Source: an uncultured Clostridia bacterium
Lineage (GTDB): Bacteria; Bacillota; Clostridia; Christensenellales; Pumilibacteraceae
NCBI GenBank assembly: GCA_944362615.1
Contig: CALVTM010000003.1
Span: forward strand, 78,080 to 142,079
Direction of reading: 5' to 3'
DNA length: 64,000 nucleotides
The notes below the pieces were generated by a model. The model saw only the letters and a list, made by a program, of their open reading frames with translations, had not been told where the DNA came from and did no database searches. A program made the position numbers and the translations under genes. This document shows, one piece after another, positions 51,031-60,046 of the stretch; position 1 is the stretch's first letter, and every line of letters begins with the position of its first letter.

Positions 51031-53096
51031 TTGCTTCCCCTCCTCAAGCTCTTACGAATGCTCTGCCCGTTGAGGGATTTATTGAACCCGAACGCCACAA
51101 GTTCGACGATTAAGAGCAACATGACTTCTATGAAGAAGTAATTGCCCGCCGAGATGAACGCAAGGCTGCTGTCCGGAATGACCGCGGCAATGAGCGATAC
51201 GAGCGGCAGAAGCACGAGCGTCGGCAGGAAAATGAGCGCCATCTGGATATACAGCGAGCGGCTGGAAACCTTGTTCGGAATGCCGAGCGTTCTGTACACC
51301 GCAAAATCCGCCTGATAGATTTTCACGCTGCGCATAAAGATGATGCCGATGAGCACGCCGACAAGAAGGCTTGCGGCGATGAGCGTCACATACCAAAGCA
51401 CGTTCGACGTGAACACGTCCCCCGCGCTCTGCACATAAATGCCGCTCGTGGACAAAAGCCCCATATATCCTTCGGGAAGTTTTGAAACAGCCGCCCGCGC
51501 CGCATCGTCAGAGGAGAAATACAGGCACGCCTGCGCAGCGGAGGAAAAACCGCCTTCAAACATGGCGGCATAGTCCGCTTCGCTCATTTCGACGATGAGT
51601 CCGTCAATGCTTTCGTTCTCTCCGCTCGCGTCCGCCACGATATACGCCTTATCCGCCTTTGCCGTAAACACCGCCGTCCGCCCCACCACGTTGAAGTAAT
51701 TGGAGTTGACAAGGTTGATGTTTCCGTCCGCAAGGTTTTCGTTGGCGGCAAAGGTATAGACCGTCGTTTCGTCCTCGCCGAGCCGCACTGCAGAGTTTAC
51801 CGCCTGTATTTTCAGCCCGTTTTCCGCGAGCGCGCCGTAGCCGAGATACAGCCGCACATCCTCTGCCGTGAGCGAAGTTTTTATCTCTATGTTTTCCAGC
51901 CCTACGCCCGCATTCGTGAACGCCGCCGCTATCGCGTTCGCGTCCCGATTTGCCGACTGCGGAAGCACCAATACGCCTTCGTTTGCCTGCAAGTTGTATT
52001 CATACGGAGAATACAGGCAGATAACTTCATAATTCCCAAGCATATCCCCGCTTTCGGGAACGGCGACGGTAAATTCGGAAAGCTCCCTGTCACCCAATAT
52101 GTAACCTGCGTCCGTACCATAAGCGAGTTCGTCCAGCGTATCCGCAGAAATTCCGTCCCCCGTGCCGGACACGATGACTTTGCCCTCTATCCCTACGCCG
52201 TCCAGCGTGGTCGTGAGCGGCTGTATAAGGCTCTGCCCGAACAGCGAGATAACGAGGAACAACGTCATGGCGCACACCGCGAGCGCAAGACTCATCATGG
52301 TCGTGAACTTCGGGCGGCTCTTGTAGTTGAGTACGCCGATATGCAGCGTATTTTTGAGATTATGGAAACGGCTGACAGGAACTTGCTCCGCCTGCTCGCT
52401 CCCGGAGAACGGCGCGGGCGGTTCTATTTGATTATCTTCCGAAACGCTGCCGTCGTAGATGCGCACCCTGCGCGTGGCGTACTGCTTGAAAAATTCGGGA
52501 TTGTGCGTGACGACAATGACGAGCTTATCTTTCGACACCTCTTTGAGAAGCGCCGCCACTTCCTTTGAAGCCTTGACGTCGAGATTGCCCGTCGGCTCGT
52601 CTGCGAGAATGACGGGCGCGTCCTTTGCGAGCGCGCGGGCTATGACCGTTCTCTGTTTTTCGCCGCCGGAAAGTTTGCTGCCCCGTCTGTTCATTTGCTC
52701 AGTCAGCCCCACGCGGGCGATGAGTTCCTTTGCCCTCTTCTTTCTCTCCTTCACGTCGTCCAGACGCAAAAGCGCAAGCTCTACGTTTTCCAAAACGGTG
52801 AGGTTTTCTATGATATTGAAGTCCTGAAAGATGGTGGCGATGTTCTTTTCGCGGTACTTTTCCCAATCGGCTTCGGAATAGTGCGACGTCGGCTCGCCGT
52901 TAAAATACAGCTCCCCTTCCTCGTATGTATCGTTCGCACCGATGACGTTTAAGAGCGTGCTCTTGCCCGAACCGCTCTCACCTTCGATCGTCACAAACTC
53001 GTTATAGTCGAACGCCAAGTCGATCCCGCGGATACCCACCGTGAGAATGTCGTTTGAATCGTATATCTTTCCGATATTTTCTAACTTTAACAGCAC
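51027..53096 (-). CDS. MacB/FtsX-type ABC transporter, ATPase fused to permease (first of pair)
   Basis: The protein has 689 residues. The ATPase domain has Walker A GESGSGKS at 39-46, signature LSGGEKQR, Walker [13 protein letters not shown] and VIVVTHN. The permease has a first span near 265-290, an outer domain of about 250 residues and three C-terminal spans (VTLIAASLLVGVLIGIIFM, MALIFLPTLVLLPLVSLIAAV, FFIEVMLLLIVELVAFGF). It is the first gene after the leader that carries operator copies, so the operon begins here. Shorter than its partner by about 140 residues, mostly in the linker and outer domain. With the lipoproteins downstream, export, extraction or surface assembly are possible. 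An HrtBA-like heme pump is one reading. Confidence 0.87.
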   Translation of the reverse strand: MLLKLENIGKIYDSNDILTVGIRGIDLAFDYNEFVTIEGESGSGKSTLLNVIGANDTYEEGELYFNGEPTSHYSEADWEKYREKNIATIFQDFNIIENLTVLENVELALLRLDDVKERKKRAKELIARVGLTEQMNRRGSKLSGGEKQRTVIARALAKDAPVILADEPTGNLDVKASKEVAALLKEVSKDKLVIVVTHNPEFFKQYATRRVRIYDGSVSEDNQIEPPAPFSGSEQAEQVPVSRFHNLKNTLHIGVLNYKSRPKFTTMMSLALAVCAMTLFLVISLFGQSLIQPLTTTLDGVGIEGKVIVSGTGDGISADTLDELAYGTDAGYILGDRELSEFTVAVPESGDMLGNYEVICLYSPYEYNLQANEGVLVLPQSANRDANAIAAAFTNAGVGLENIEIKTSLTAEDVRLYLGYGALAENGLKIQAVNSAVRLGEDETTVYTFAANENLADGNINLVNSNYFNVVGRTAVFTAKADKAYIVADASGENESIDGLIVEMSEADYAAMFEGGFSSAAQACLYFSSDDAARAAVSKLPEGYMGLLSTSGIYVQSAGDVFTSNVLWYVTLIAASLLVGVLIGIIFMRSVKIYQADFAVYRTLGIPNKVSSRSLYIQMALIFLPTLVLLPLVSLIAAVIPDSSLAFISAGNYFFIEVMLLLIVELVAFGFNKSLNGQSIRKSLRRGSK

Positions 53097-53147
53097 CGAG
53101 CGTTCTCCTTTTTCTCTTTAAGAGTTGTTTGTATTCCCGTTATATAA

Positions 53148-53265
53148 GTTCTCATACGCGAACTCATCTCTAAAAATTTAAGTTCGCATTAGCGAACATT
53201 ACCGCTTAAAGTTTGGCGCTCTTTCCGCGCCAACTTCTTAACCTATTGAGTTCGCCATACGCAAC
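53148..53265 (-). promoter_or_regulatory. Three GTTCGC-N4-GCGAAC palindromes in the MacB operon leader
   Basis: Site A, GTTCTCATACGCGAAC, 53148-53163 (one mismatch). Site B, GTTCGCATTAGCGAAC, 53182-53197 (perfect). Site C, GTTCGCCATACGCAAC, 53250-53265 (right half degenerate). A and B are 34 bases apart, about three DNA turns. Perfect copies also occur at 62408 and 62441, and related copies at 60453-60548. Confidence 0.75.
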
Positions 53266-53275
53266 CTATCACCTT

Positions 53276-53298
53276 AAAAAACAGGTGCAATTACACCT
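53276..53298 (-). terminator. Small terminator or leader attenuator
   Basis: Minus-strand RNA forms AGGUG-N6-CACCU followed by GUUUUUU. It could end the ECF operon, whose last gene stops at 53423. It could also act as an attenuator, because the predicted promoter of the MacB operon lies upstream of it. The stem is short. Confidence 0.5.
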
Positions 53299-53354
53299 TT
53301 TAAGGGAAACAAGTCTGCGTTTAGAAAATTAACCATGTTTAATTTCCATAGATA

Positions 53355-53384
53355 AGTATAACATATTTCACAAAGAATTAGCAA
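53355..53384 (-). promoter_or_regulatory. Predicted promoter of the MacB operon
   Basis: Minus strand: TTGCTA (53379-53384), 18 bases, TATACT (53355-53360). The -35 matches at four of six positions. It is the only reasonable promoter I see between the DtxR-like gene and the MacB pair. Confidence 0.5.
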
Positions 53385-53422
53385 GCGAAAGAATGCAGTA
53401 AAAGCAAGACCTCATAAGAAAT

Positions 53423-53797
53423 TTAATCTGTTTGTACTTTTGTGTTCTGCGCTAAACGCAACGCATTCCTCGCCTTTTCGGTAATTGCACACACGCCTCT
53501 GATTGCATCATTGTGGCTTGTGGCTCTGTCTACCCCGCAGGAGAGAAAAAAGTTCTCCATATATTGCGCGGCGGTCAGGTATTCCGTTACGATTCTCTCG
53601 CCTTGCTCTGTAAGGCGTATCATTCTGGAATTGCATCGACAGACATATCCGTTTGTTTCCGCATATACAGCTAATTTTACAATATAGGATGCCGAAACAT
53701 TCATATAATCTGCAAGAGTTATGCCTCTTACTCCGGTACTCTCACCCTGCAATTTCTGCACTGCAATAAGGTACTCAAGTTGTGAATGATGCATCAT
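53423..53797 (-). CDS. DtxR-family metal-dependent regulator (copy 2, divergent)
   Basis: The likely start is one of two adjacent ATGs at 53797/53794, behind a GGGGGG run; an ATG at 53815 overlapping the ATPase stop is also possible. The protein has about 124 residues. HHSQLEYLIAVQKL, ITLADYMNVSASYIVKLAVYAE and RMIRLTEQGERIVTEYL form the winged helix. GVDRATSHNDAIRGVCAITE is the second domain in the DtxR/MntR pattern. The recognition helix differs strongly from the other two copies, and the last domain has fewer metal ligands. It is co-transcribed with the ECF transporter and is a candidate for binding the GTTCGC palindromes. Confidence 0.7.
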   Translation of the reverse strand: MMHHSQLEYLIAVQKLQGESTGVRGITLADYMNVSASYIVKLAVYAETNGYVCRCNSRMIRLTEQGERIVTEYLTAAQYMENFFLSCGVDRATSHNDAIRGVCAITEKARNALRLAQNTKVQTD

Positions 53798-53811
53798 GTC
53801 CCCCCTATCAC

Positions 53812-55224
53812 TCATGAAGTGAAATATTCTCTTACGAGTTCCTTGCCGCCGCGCTTTGCGACAATTCCGTCCGCAATGAGATACGCCCTGTCGCACAACG
53901 CCTCGGCGCAGCGCACATCGTGGGTAATGGTTATCATTGTATTACCCGACCGCATGTGCAGCTTGTTTAATATCTCCACCAGAGCGCAAAGTCCGTCATA
54001 GTCCTGCCCCACCGTCGGTTCGTCCAAGAGCAAAACTTCCGGTTCGCATGCGGCGACCGCGGCAATCGAAACGCGCCGCTTTTGCCCCTCAGAGAGAGAC
54101 TGCGGGTGCCTCTCCCACAGATGCTTTACGCCAAACAATCCGGCAATCTCCGCGGCATATTCTTCGCTCTTTGCGCCGAACGAAATTTCCTGCCGCACGG
54201 TAGGCATGAAGAGCTGGTAATCGGGGTTCTGATAGACTACGCCCACCTTTTTATACCAAGCCTTGCTGCCCTTCGGCTTTTGCTTGAATTTTTCGTCTAT
54301 GTATTGCACTATATTGCCGCCCGTGGGTTTATACAACCGCGCGATCAGGCGCAGGAGTGTGGTTTTGCCGCAGCCGTTTTCGCCGAGAAAGACCGTCCTG
54401 CCGCCTTTCGGAATTTCGAGAGTGATGTCTTTGAGAATCTCCCTGTCTTTGACGGAAAATTTTACGTTTTTCAGCGCAAAAATCGGCGATTGTGCCGCAT
54501 ATATGTGGCAACCATCTTCTATTTTTGCTGTCTGCTGAACAAGATACTCCTGTCTATTTTCGACCTTCCTGACCGTCTTGTTCCCGATATGCCAAACGGT
54601 ATCAACAAAGGGCAGCACCATGTCAAGTCGGTGTTCGATAACGATGATGCAATACCCCGCCTTTGCGAGAGAGCGCAGCGTGCTCATGAGCATTGCCGCA
54701 CCGTCCTTGTCGAGATTGGCGAGCGGCTCATCCAAAATTATAATCTTCTGCCCCATGGCGAGCGTACTCGCCGTAATCAGCCGCTGTTTCTGCCCGCCGG
54801 ACAGCGTGCGGCACTTCCAATTTTTGTCCAGCTTCATGAGATTGCATACAATTTCAATCTGCTTTTGTATCTTTTCGGGCGGGAAGGCGAGGTTTTCGCA
54901 GCCGAAGGCGATTTCATCTTCGACAATCTTCTGAATAATCTGCTCGTCAGCGTTTTGCAATACGACGCCGACTTTGCGGCAGATGTCGCCCATCTTTTTG
55001 CCCTTGATGCTCTCGCCGCCGACGAGCACTTCTCCCGAAAGTTCGCCGTAATTGACGTTGGGGATAATGCCGCTGACAATATACATTAAAGTGGATTTAC
55101 CTTCCCCCGAATGACCGGAAAGCAAAGTCACTTCCCCGTATTCGGCGGCAAAATCCATGTTTTCGAGTATCTTCGTTTTTCCGTCGTAGGAAAAATTTAC
55201 GTTTTTTAACTCTATCGCGCTCAT
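53812..55224 (-). CDS. ECF transporter ATPase, two ABC domains fused (EcfA1-EcfA2 type)
   Basis: The protein has 470 residues with two ABC domains. The first (1-230) has Walker [39 protein letters not shown] and VIEHR. The second (250-470) has GENGCGKTT, VGVVYQNPDYQLF, LSEGQKRR (a variant signature), LLLDEPTVGQD and TITHD. Q-loops of VLQN/VYQNPD type are typical of ECF (cobalt/vitamin-type) ATPases. It drives uptake through the T and S components encoded just before it, overlapping the T gene by 4 bases. It corresponds to SiaG-like ATPases of streptococcal heme ECF systems by gene order only. Confidence 0.9.
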   Translation of the reverse strand: MSAIELKNVNFSYDGKTKILENMDFAAEYGEVTLLSGHSGEGKSTLMYIVSGIIPNVNYGELSGEVLVGGESIKGKKMGDICRKVGVVLQNADEQIIQKIVEDEIAFGCENLAFPPEKIQKQIEIVCNLMKLDKNWKCRTLSGGQKQRLITASTLAMGQKIIILDEPLANLDKDGAAMLMSTLRSLAKAGYCIIVIEHRLDMVLPFVDTVWHIGNKTVRKVENRQEYLVQQTAKIEDGCHIYAAQSPIFALKNVKFSVKDREILKDITLEIPKGGRTVFLGENGCGKTTLLRLIARLYKPTGGNIVQYIDEKFKQKPKGSKAWYKKVGVVYQNPDYQLFMPTVRQEISFGAKSEEYAAEIAGLFGVKHLWERHPQSLSEGQKRRVSIAAVAACEPEVLLLDEPTVGQDYDGLCALVEILNKLHMRSGNTMITITHDVRCAEALCDRAYLIADGIVAKRGGKELVREYFTS

Positions 55225-55892
55225 AACACAATCACCAGAACCGCGCCCGCAATCAGACCGAGTACGAATACAACGTCCGACAGCGCGATTTTTTCCCTTT
55301 TATAGATGGTATAGCGCACCTTTCCGAGCGCAAAGCCGCGCGTTTCCACCGACAGCGCGAGCGTATCCGAGATATTCACCAGTCGCATGACGAGCGGTAC
55401 GAGAAAGGCACGGTATAAAATTTTAGGATTGAGTACACTGCCCGCGCCGCGCGTTTTCATTGCCTCGCGCACCCTTTTTATCTCCCCTTTGAGCATAGGA
55501 ACAAAGGACATAGCGATGAGCATGCCGAGCGTGACCGAGCGCGGCGTATGCACCTGCGAAAGGCTCCTCGTCATTCTTACGGGCGTGGTGGACATACCGG
55601 GAACGATGGCGAGGAATACCGCGCCGAAGCGGTTTGCCATTGCCCAGCCCGAATTTACTGTGCCCGTTGCGCCGTAAAATATCCCGAAAAAGATACCCGC
55701 CACGATAATGAACATGGGCAGCGCGTGCAGGCAGGACTTCCAGCAGCCGAACAGCAGCAGCCACACAAACACCGCGGCGAGAAAAACCGAGCAGGCGAGC
55801 AATTCCCGTGCCATGACGAGGCCGAACACGATGATAAACAGCCCCGCAAGTATGGCGACGAGCGGATAGAGTTTTTTATTCCACAGCGCCAT
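55221..55892 (-). CDS. ECF transporter T component (CbiQ/EcfT-like)
   Basis: The protein has 223 residues with four to five membrane spans (LVAILAGLFIIVFGLVM, VFLAAVFVWLLLFG, PMFIIVAGIFFGIFYGA, and a C-terminal DVVFVLGLIAGAVLVIVL). RVREAMKTRG and ALSVETRGFALG carry the Ala-Arg-Gly coupling motifs that contact the ATPases. It couples ATP hydrolysis to the S component. It overlaps the S gene by 1 base and the A gene by 4 bases. Confidence 0.88.
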   Translation of the reverse strand: MALWNKKLYPLVAILAGLFIIVFGLVMARELLACSVFLAAVFVWLLLFGCWKSCLHALPMFIIVAGIFFGIFYGATGTVNSGWAMANRFGAVFLAIVPGMSTTPVRMTRSLSQVHTPRSVTLGMLIAMSFVPMLKGEIKRVREAMKTRGAGSVLNPKILYRAFLVPLVMRLVNISDTLALSVETRGFALGKVRYTIYKREKIALSDVVFVLGLIAGAVLVIVL

Positions 55893-56602
55893 TACTTTTT
55901 CAAGACTCCCGATTTTTTCAGTTCACGCGAAATGATGACACCGATGAGCGCGCCGACAAAGCAAATCGCCAGAACCGCGATACTCATGCCGACCGCCATG
56001 CCCGCAGAAGAACCAATGAAGGCGTTGACCGCCTGCCCCTCTTCACCCGTCCACGAGTATAGGAAGCGATAGTATATGTACAGGAACGGCAGCGTTACGG
56101 GGAAATAAATCGTTCCCGCAAACAGGCATGCAGAGTCCTTTTTGTAGCCGCGGAAAATCAAAAGGACAAGCCCTTCCGCAATGACCGCACAGATGAGGAT
56201 ACACACAAACATAACAGTGTTCATGAACACAAGCACAACGCCGCAGCAGAGCGACATAAAGAGAAGAGCGCCCGGCTTTCTCACCTTCATCATGCCGATG
56301 ACGGGAAAAATGGAAAATTGCAGGCCGAGGCAGACCTGAATGATGCCGAACACGGGAATTTGCCCGACGAGCGGCATGATTGCGCCCGTAACAAGCATGC
56401 ACGCTGCCATTATTGCAAGAAAAACTATATCCTTAATCTTATATTTACGGAAGATCTTGTTTTCGTCCTCCGCTTCCTTTGCAGGAGCAGAAGCGACAAC
56501 GTTCTCCTGTTCGGACGCGCTCTCCGCGATCTCCTCTGTATTTGCAATAAGCGCCTGCGCCGCATCCTGTTCTTCGGTCGTCTTTTTTTCTTCTTCGTTC
56601 AC
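55892..56602 (-). CDS. ECF transporter S component, MptD/Trep_Strep type
   Basis: The protein has 236 residues. An acidic, Glu-rich cytoplasmic N-terminus of about 50 residues precedes five to six membrane spans (IVFLAIMAACMLVTGAIMPLVG, FGIIQVCLGLQFSIFPVIGMM, LLFMSLCCGVVLVFMNTVMFV, MSIAVLAICFVGALIGVII). This matches the MptD/Trep_Strep group of S components, some of which serve heme or metal-linked uptake (SiaF in streptococci). The extended acidic N-terminus is unusual. It is placed between the exporter-fold pair and the T gene. Substrate: heme or a metal-bearing cofactor by context only. Confidence 0.85.
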   Translation of the reverse strand: MNEEEKKTTEEQDAAQALIANTEEIAESASEQENVVASAPAKEAEDENKIFRKYKIKDIVFLAIMAACMLVTGAIMPLVGQIPVFGIIQVCLGLQFSIFPVIGMMKVRKPGALLFMSLCCGVVLVFMNTVMFVCILICAVIAEGLVLLIFRGYKKDSACLFAGTIYFPVTLPFLYIYYRFLYSWTGEEGQAVNAFIGSSAGMAVGMSIAVLAICFVGALIGVIISRELKKSGVLKK

Positions 56603-56603
56603 G

Positions 56604-58301
56604 CTATCTTTCCTCCGCCATAATTCCGTTTTCTACTTTGTAGATCCTGTCCGCAATCGCCATAGTGGATTCCCTGTGCGATACGAGGATAATGCTCTTT
56701 TTGCTCTTCTGTTCGGCGAGGGACTTTAATATCATGCCCTCGTTGATGGAATCGACGTTGCTCGTCGGTTCGTCCAACAAAATGAGCTGGCTGCCCTTTA
56801 AGAACGCGCGGGCAAGCCCGATACGCTGCTTTTCGCCCGCCGAAAGATTGTCGCCCATCGCACCGACCTGCGTCTTGTAGCCGTCCGGCAAAGTCATGAT
56901 AAAGTCATGCACCGACGCCATTTTGCATGCCCTTTCGATTTCTTCCTGCGTGGCATCCGGCTTGGCGATGCGAAGGTTTTCCTCGATGCTCTCGTCAAAG
57001 AGATAGGTCGTCTGCGACACCATCGTTACGTTGTCCAATAGATTATCCGAGGCGATTTTATCGACGTCAATGCCGTTATAATTGATTTCGCCCTTATCCT
57101 TTTCCCAGAATCGCAACAGCAGTTTGAGGAAAGTGGACTTACCGCAGCCGCTTTCGCCGACGATGCCGATAATTTCGCCCTTTTCGGCGTGCATGCACAC
57201 GTCTTTGAGAACGGGCGCGCTCTTTTCATAGGCAAAGGACAAATCTTTGACCGAAAGGTTTTCGTAATCGAATGTCTTTCCGTTCTTTATAGGTGTGACC
57301 GCAGGCTTTTCTTCCAAAAGGTTCAGAACCCTGTCGCCGCTCGCAAAGGTTTGGGTGAGATTGCCGGGCAGAGCCGAAACCGCAAGCACGGGGCCGAAGC
57401 TGCCGAAGATGGTCACCACGCCGATGAGCATTTTTCCGAGGTCGAGCATATCTGCCGAAACCAATACAATGCCGACAATGAGAGATATTGCGATGAACAG
57501 CGTAACGCAAAGTTCGGTAGCCGCACCTGCCTTTGTGATGCCGTGCTTCATCTTCTTCGTTTCTTTCAAAAGGATGTCCGAACGGCGGTTGACTTCTCCT
57601 TCCCTGTCCTTTTCGGCGTTGTTGAGCACGATGTCCTTGATGCCCTTGATACTGTCGAGGAAATAGGAATTGAAGCCCGCAAATTCGCGGCGGTAGTTGA
57701 CGCCCGACTCTTTGAGCGCCCTTGACGAGATGAGCGGCACGACGATGCCGATGGCGGCAAACCCCACAAGTGCCACGAGCGCGAGATACCACGAGGACAC
57801 AAAGCCCACGAACAGGAACACGGCGAGCGACACCAAAACGGCAATGCAGATGGGACTAATGGTGTGCGCGTAGAACACTTCCAGCGTTTCGATATCCGAC
57901 GTGATCATGGCGATGATGCTGCCCTTCTGCTTACTTTCGAGCTTGGCGGGACACAGTACGCGGAGCGCGCCGAAGATCTTGTCGCGGAGAACCGCCAGCA
58001 ATTTGAACGCGATATAGTGGTTGCTGTATTGTTCGAGATATCTGAGGCCGCCGCGCACGACGCCGCAGCCGACGGCAATGCCGACGATCCAGCCCCACGC
58101 GAGCGGAATTTCCGCACACAAGCCGAGGACTCCCAAAGCCTTTGCAACGCCCGTTGCCCCCGCGACCGTAACGCCCATTGCCGCAAGAAAGCCGACCGAA
58201 CCGTTGATGACGGCAAGGATCATGATATAGGAAAGAGAGCCGAGTAGCACAATAAGGCTTGCCATGATTTTTGCGCCGCTTCTGCGAAGTTTTTCTTTCA
58301 T
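56604..58301 (-). CDS. Exporter-fold ABC half-transporter (second of pair, SiaE-like position)
   Basis: The protein has 565 residues. Six membrane spans lie in residues 1-310, followed by an ATPase with Walker A GESGCGKS, a MVSQTTYLFDESIEENL segment, LSAGEKQRIGLARAF (signature LSAGE), ILLDEPTSNVD and VSHRES. It pairs with the next-described protein, overlapping it by 4 bases. CydDC was considered, but no cytochrome bd gene is near and the ECF neighbours fit the heme/siderophore type better. Exporter-fold importers such as YbtPQ and IrtAB show that uptake is possible. Confidence 0.85.
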   Translation of the reverse strand: MKEKLRRSGAKIMASLIVLLGSLSYIMILAVINGSVGFLAAMGVTVAGATGVAKALGVLGLCAEIPLAWGWIVGIAVGCGVVRGGLRYLEQYSNHYIAFKLLAVLRDKIFGALRVLCPAKLESKQKGSIIAMITSDIETLEVFYAHTISPICIAVLVSLAVFLFVGFVSSWYLALVALVGFAAIGIVVPLISSRALKESGVNYRREFAGFNSYFLDSIKGIKDIVLNNAEKDREGEVNRRSDILLKETKKMKHGITKAGAATELCVTLFIAISLIVGIVLVSADMLDLGKMLIGVVTIFGSFGPVLAVSALPGNLTQTFASGDRVLNLLEEKPAVTPIKNGKTFDYENLSVKDLSFAYEKSAPVLKDVCMHAEKGEIIGIVGESGCGKSTFLKLLLRFWEKDKGEINYNGIDVDKIASDNLLDNVTMVSQTTYLFDESIEENLRIAKPDATQEEIERACKMASVHDFIMTLPDGYKTQVGAMGDNLSAGEKQRIGLARAFLKGSQLILLDEPTSNVDSINEGMILKSLAEQKSKKSIILVSHRESTMAIADRIYKVENGIMAEER

Positions 58302-60046
58302 GCTCTCACCTCCGCGGCAATGCCCGTAATTTCTTTGTAGCCCTCTTCAAGCTGTTTCTGCGCGTTGAACAGTTTTGCATAGCCGCCGCTTCCTGCCATA
58401 AGCTGCGCGTGGCTGCCGTGCTCCTTCACTTCCCCTTCTTCCATAAAATAGATATTATCCGCGGGGACGACATTGGCAAGGCGGTGCGAAATGACGATGA
58501 CGGTTTTTTCCGCGCTCATCGCCTTGATATTGCGCATGATGATGGCTTCCGACTCTATGTCGATATTGCTCGTTGCCTCGTCAAAGACGTAGATATCCTT
58601 ATCCGCCACGAGGTTGACGGCGAGCGCGAGCCGCTGTTTTTGTCCGCCCGACACGTTGTTGGCATCCTCGGTGATGACTTTATCCAGCCCGCCGTTCTCT
58701 TTGATAAAATCGGCGAGATTGACTGCCTTTAATGCAGACCAGATCTCCTCATCGCTCGCGTTCTTTTTCGCCAGCTCAAAGTTGGCACGCACAGTGTCGT
58801 TGAAAATATAGGTATTATAGGAAACGGACGCAAGGTGCGAATAGTACGATTCGCGCGTCACGCTTTCGAGCGGCTGTCCGCCCACCGTAACGTTGCCCGC
58901 CTTCGGGCGGTACGCGCCGACGAGCATATTGACGACGGTGCTCTTTCCGCAGCCGCTCTCGCCGACGATCGCCGTCATGCCCTTTTCGGGGAAGGTCATA
59001 CTCACGTTTTTGAGCACGTCGCGCTTGCCGTCATAGGAGAAAGTCACACCGTTTAATTTGAGTTCCGTTCCCTTTACTTCGTTCTCGCCCCATACGGGAT
59101 CGGGAACGTTGAGGAGAGAGATTATCTTTCTGCCCGCGCTCGCGCCGTTCATGGCAACATGGAAAGCAGAGCCGAGCGAACGGAGCGGCAGGAAAAACTC
59201 CACCGCCACGAGAATGAGAAAGAGCGCCGACGCGGGAGCCAGCCAGCCATTCATAAGCCCCACAATCGAAAGCGCGATACCCGCGCCCGCGCCGCCGTAG
59301 GCGACTAAATCCATAATGGTGGTACTTGCAAGCTGCATGACGAGTACCTTCATCGTGATCTTGCGGAACTCCTCCGCGCTCGCGTTCATCTTGACGTGGC
59401 GGGCGGCGGCCGCCTTGAAAATTTTGAGTTCTTTCAGTCCCTGCACGCTGTCTAAAAAAGCGTCGCCCATCGAGGTGTATTTGCCCCAATACTTTGCGAA
59501 TATCTTTTTGGCATACTTACTTACCGCCACGATGGACACGGGAATGAGCGGCACACACGCCAAAAGCACCAGCGAAGTGCGCCAGTCTATCCCAACGCAA
59601 ATGCAGAACAAAATAATAGGCGCGAGCATGGAAAAAAAGAACTGCGGCAGATATGTGGAGTAATACAGATCGAGCTGTTCGATGCCCTCCATTGAAACCT
59701 GCGTCAGTCCTGCCATGCTCATGCCGTCCGTCGAGCGCACGCCGAGTTTTAAGATTTTGTCATAAGTGCGTTCGCGCAAGTCCTTTTTGACCTTGCGCCC
59801 CAGCATATCTTTCAGATTGCCGGTGCAGCGGCTGGCGATATAACGCACGATAATCGCAACGACCGCCGTTATTGCGGGATATATGTAGGCAAGCGGCTCG
59901 TATCCTTCAATGAGGAAGTACACCGCCCAGCAGATGCTCGCCGTAATGCCGATGTTGGCAAGCATACCGAGCACCATCAAAAGGACGGTATAGACGACGT
60001 ACTTTTTATTTCCGCCGATGAGCTTTAAGAGTTCTTTATCAAACAT
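58298..60046 (-). CDS. Exporter-fold ABC half-transporter (first of pair, SiaD-like position)
   Basis: The protein has 582 residues. A transmembrane domain (about 1-310) includes YVVYTVLLMVLGMLANIGIT and the coupling region GLTQVSMEGIEQLDLYYSTYLPQF. An ATPase follows with Walker A GESGCGKST, VSYNTYIFNDTVRANF, the degenerate signature [18 protein letters not shown] and ISHR. It forms a heterodimer with its downstream partner. Its gene starts 8 bases inside the YgbA-like gene. Order YgbA-like, ABC, ABC, S, T, A repeats the ABC-ABC-S-A-T arrangement of the Streptococcus pyogenes sia locus in content, though not exactly in order. Confidence 0.86.
   Translation of the reverse strand: MFDKELLKLIGGNKKYVVYTVLLMVLGMLANIGITASICWAVYFLIEGYEPLAYIYPAITAVVAIIVRYIASRCTGNLKDMLGRKVKKDLRERTYDKILKLGVRSTDGMSMAGLTQVSMEGIEQLDLYYSTYLPQFFFSMLAPIILFCICVGIDWRTSLVLLACVPLIPVSIVAVSKYAKKIFAKYWGKYTSMGDAFLDSVQGLKELKIFKAAAARHVKMNASAEEFRKITMKVLVMQLASTTIMDLVAYGGAGAGIALSIVGLMNGWLAPASALFLILVAVEFFLPLRSLGSAFHVAMNGASAGRKIISLLNVPDPVWGENEVKGTELKLNGVTFSYDGKRDVLKNVSMTFPEKGMTAIVGESGCGKSTVVNMLVGAYRPKAGNVTVGGQPLESVTRESYYSHLASVSYNTYIFNDTVRANFELAKKNASDEEIWSALKAVNLADFIKENGGLDKVITEDANNVSGGQKQRLALAVNLVADKDIYVFDEATSNIDIESEAIIMRNIKAMSAEKTVIVISHRLANVVPADNIYFMEEGEVKEHGSHAQLMAGSGGYAKLFNAQKQLEEGYKEITGIAAEVRA

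Larger units (their letters stand above)
53097..53422 (-). other. 326-base leader and intergenic region of the MacB operon
   Basis: No gene. It contains a predicted promoter, a small terminator, three copies of the GTTCGC palindrome and a separate inverted repeat, TTGGCGC/GCGCCAA (53213-53233, 7-base loop). From the predicted start site to the first gene is a leader of about 250 bases, long enough for RNA-level control. Confidence 0.7.

Noticed and set aside
53423..53896. Rrf2-family identity for the regulator downstream of the ECF genes
   Set aside because: The order of winged helix and second domain fits DtxR/MntR better, and no Rrf2 cysteine triad is present.
56604..60046. CydDC (cytochrome bd assembly exporter) identity for the ABC pair
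   Set aside because: No cydAB genes nearby, while ECF, YgbA-like and DtxR neighbours and the operators point to metal or heme handling. It cannot be fully excluded from sequence alone.
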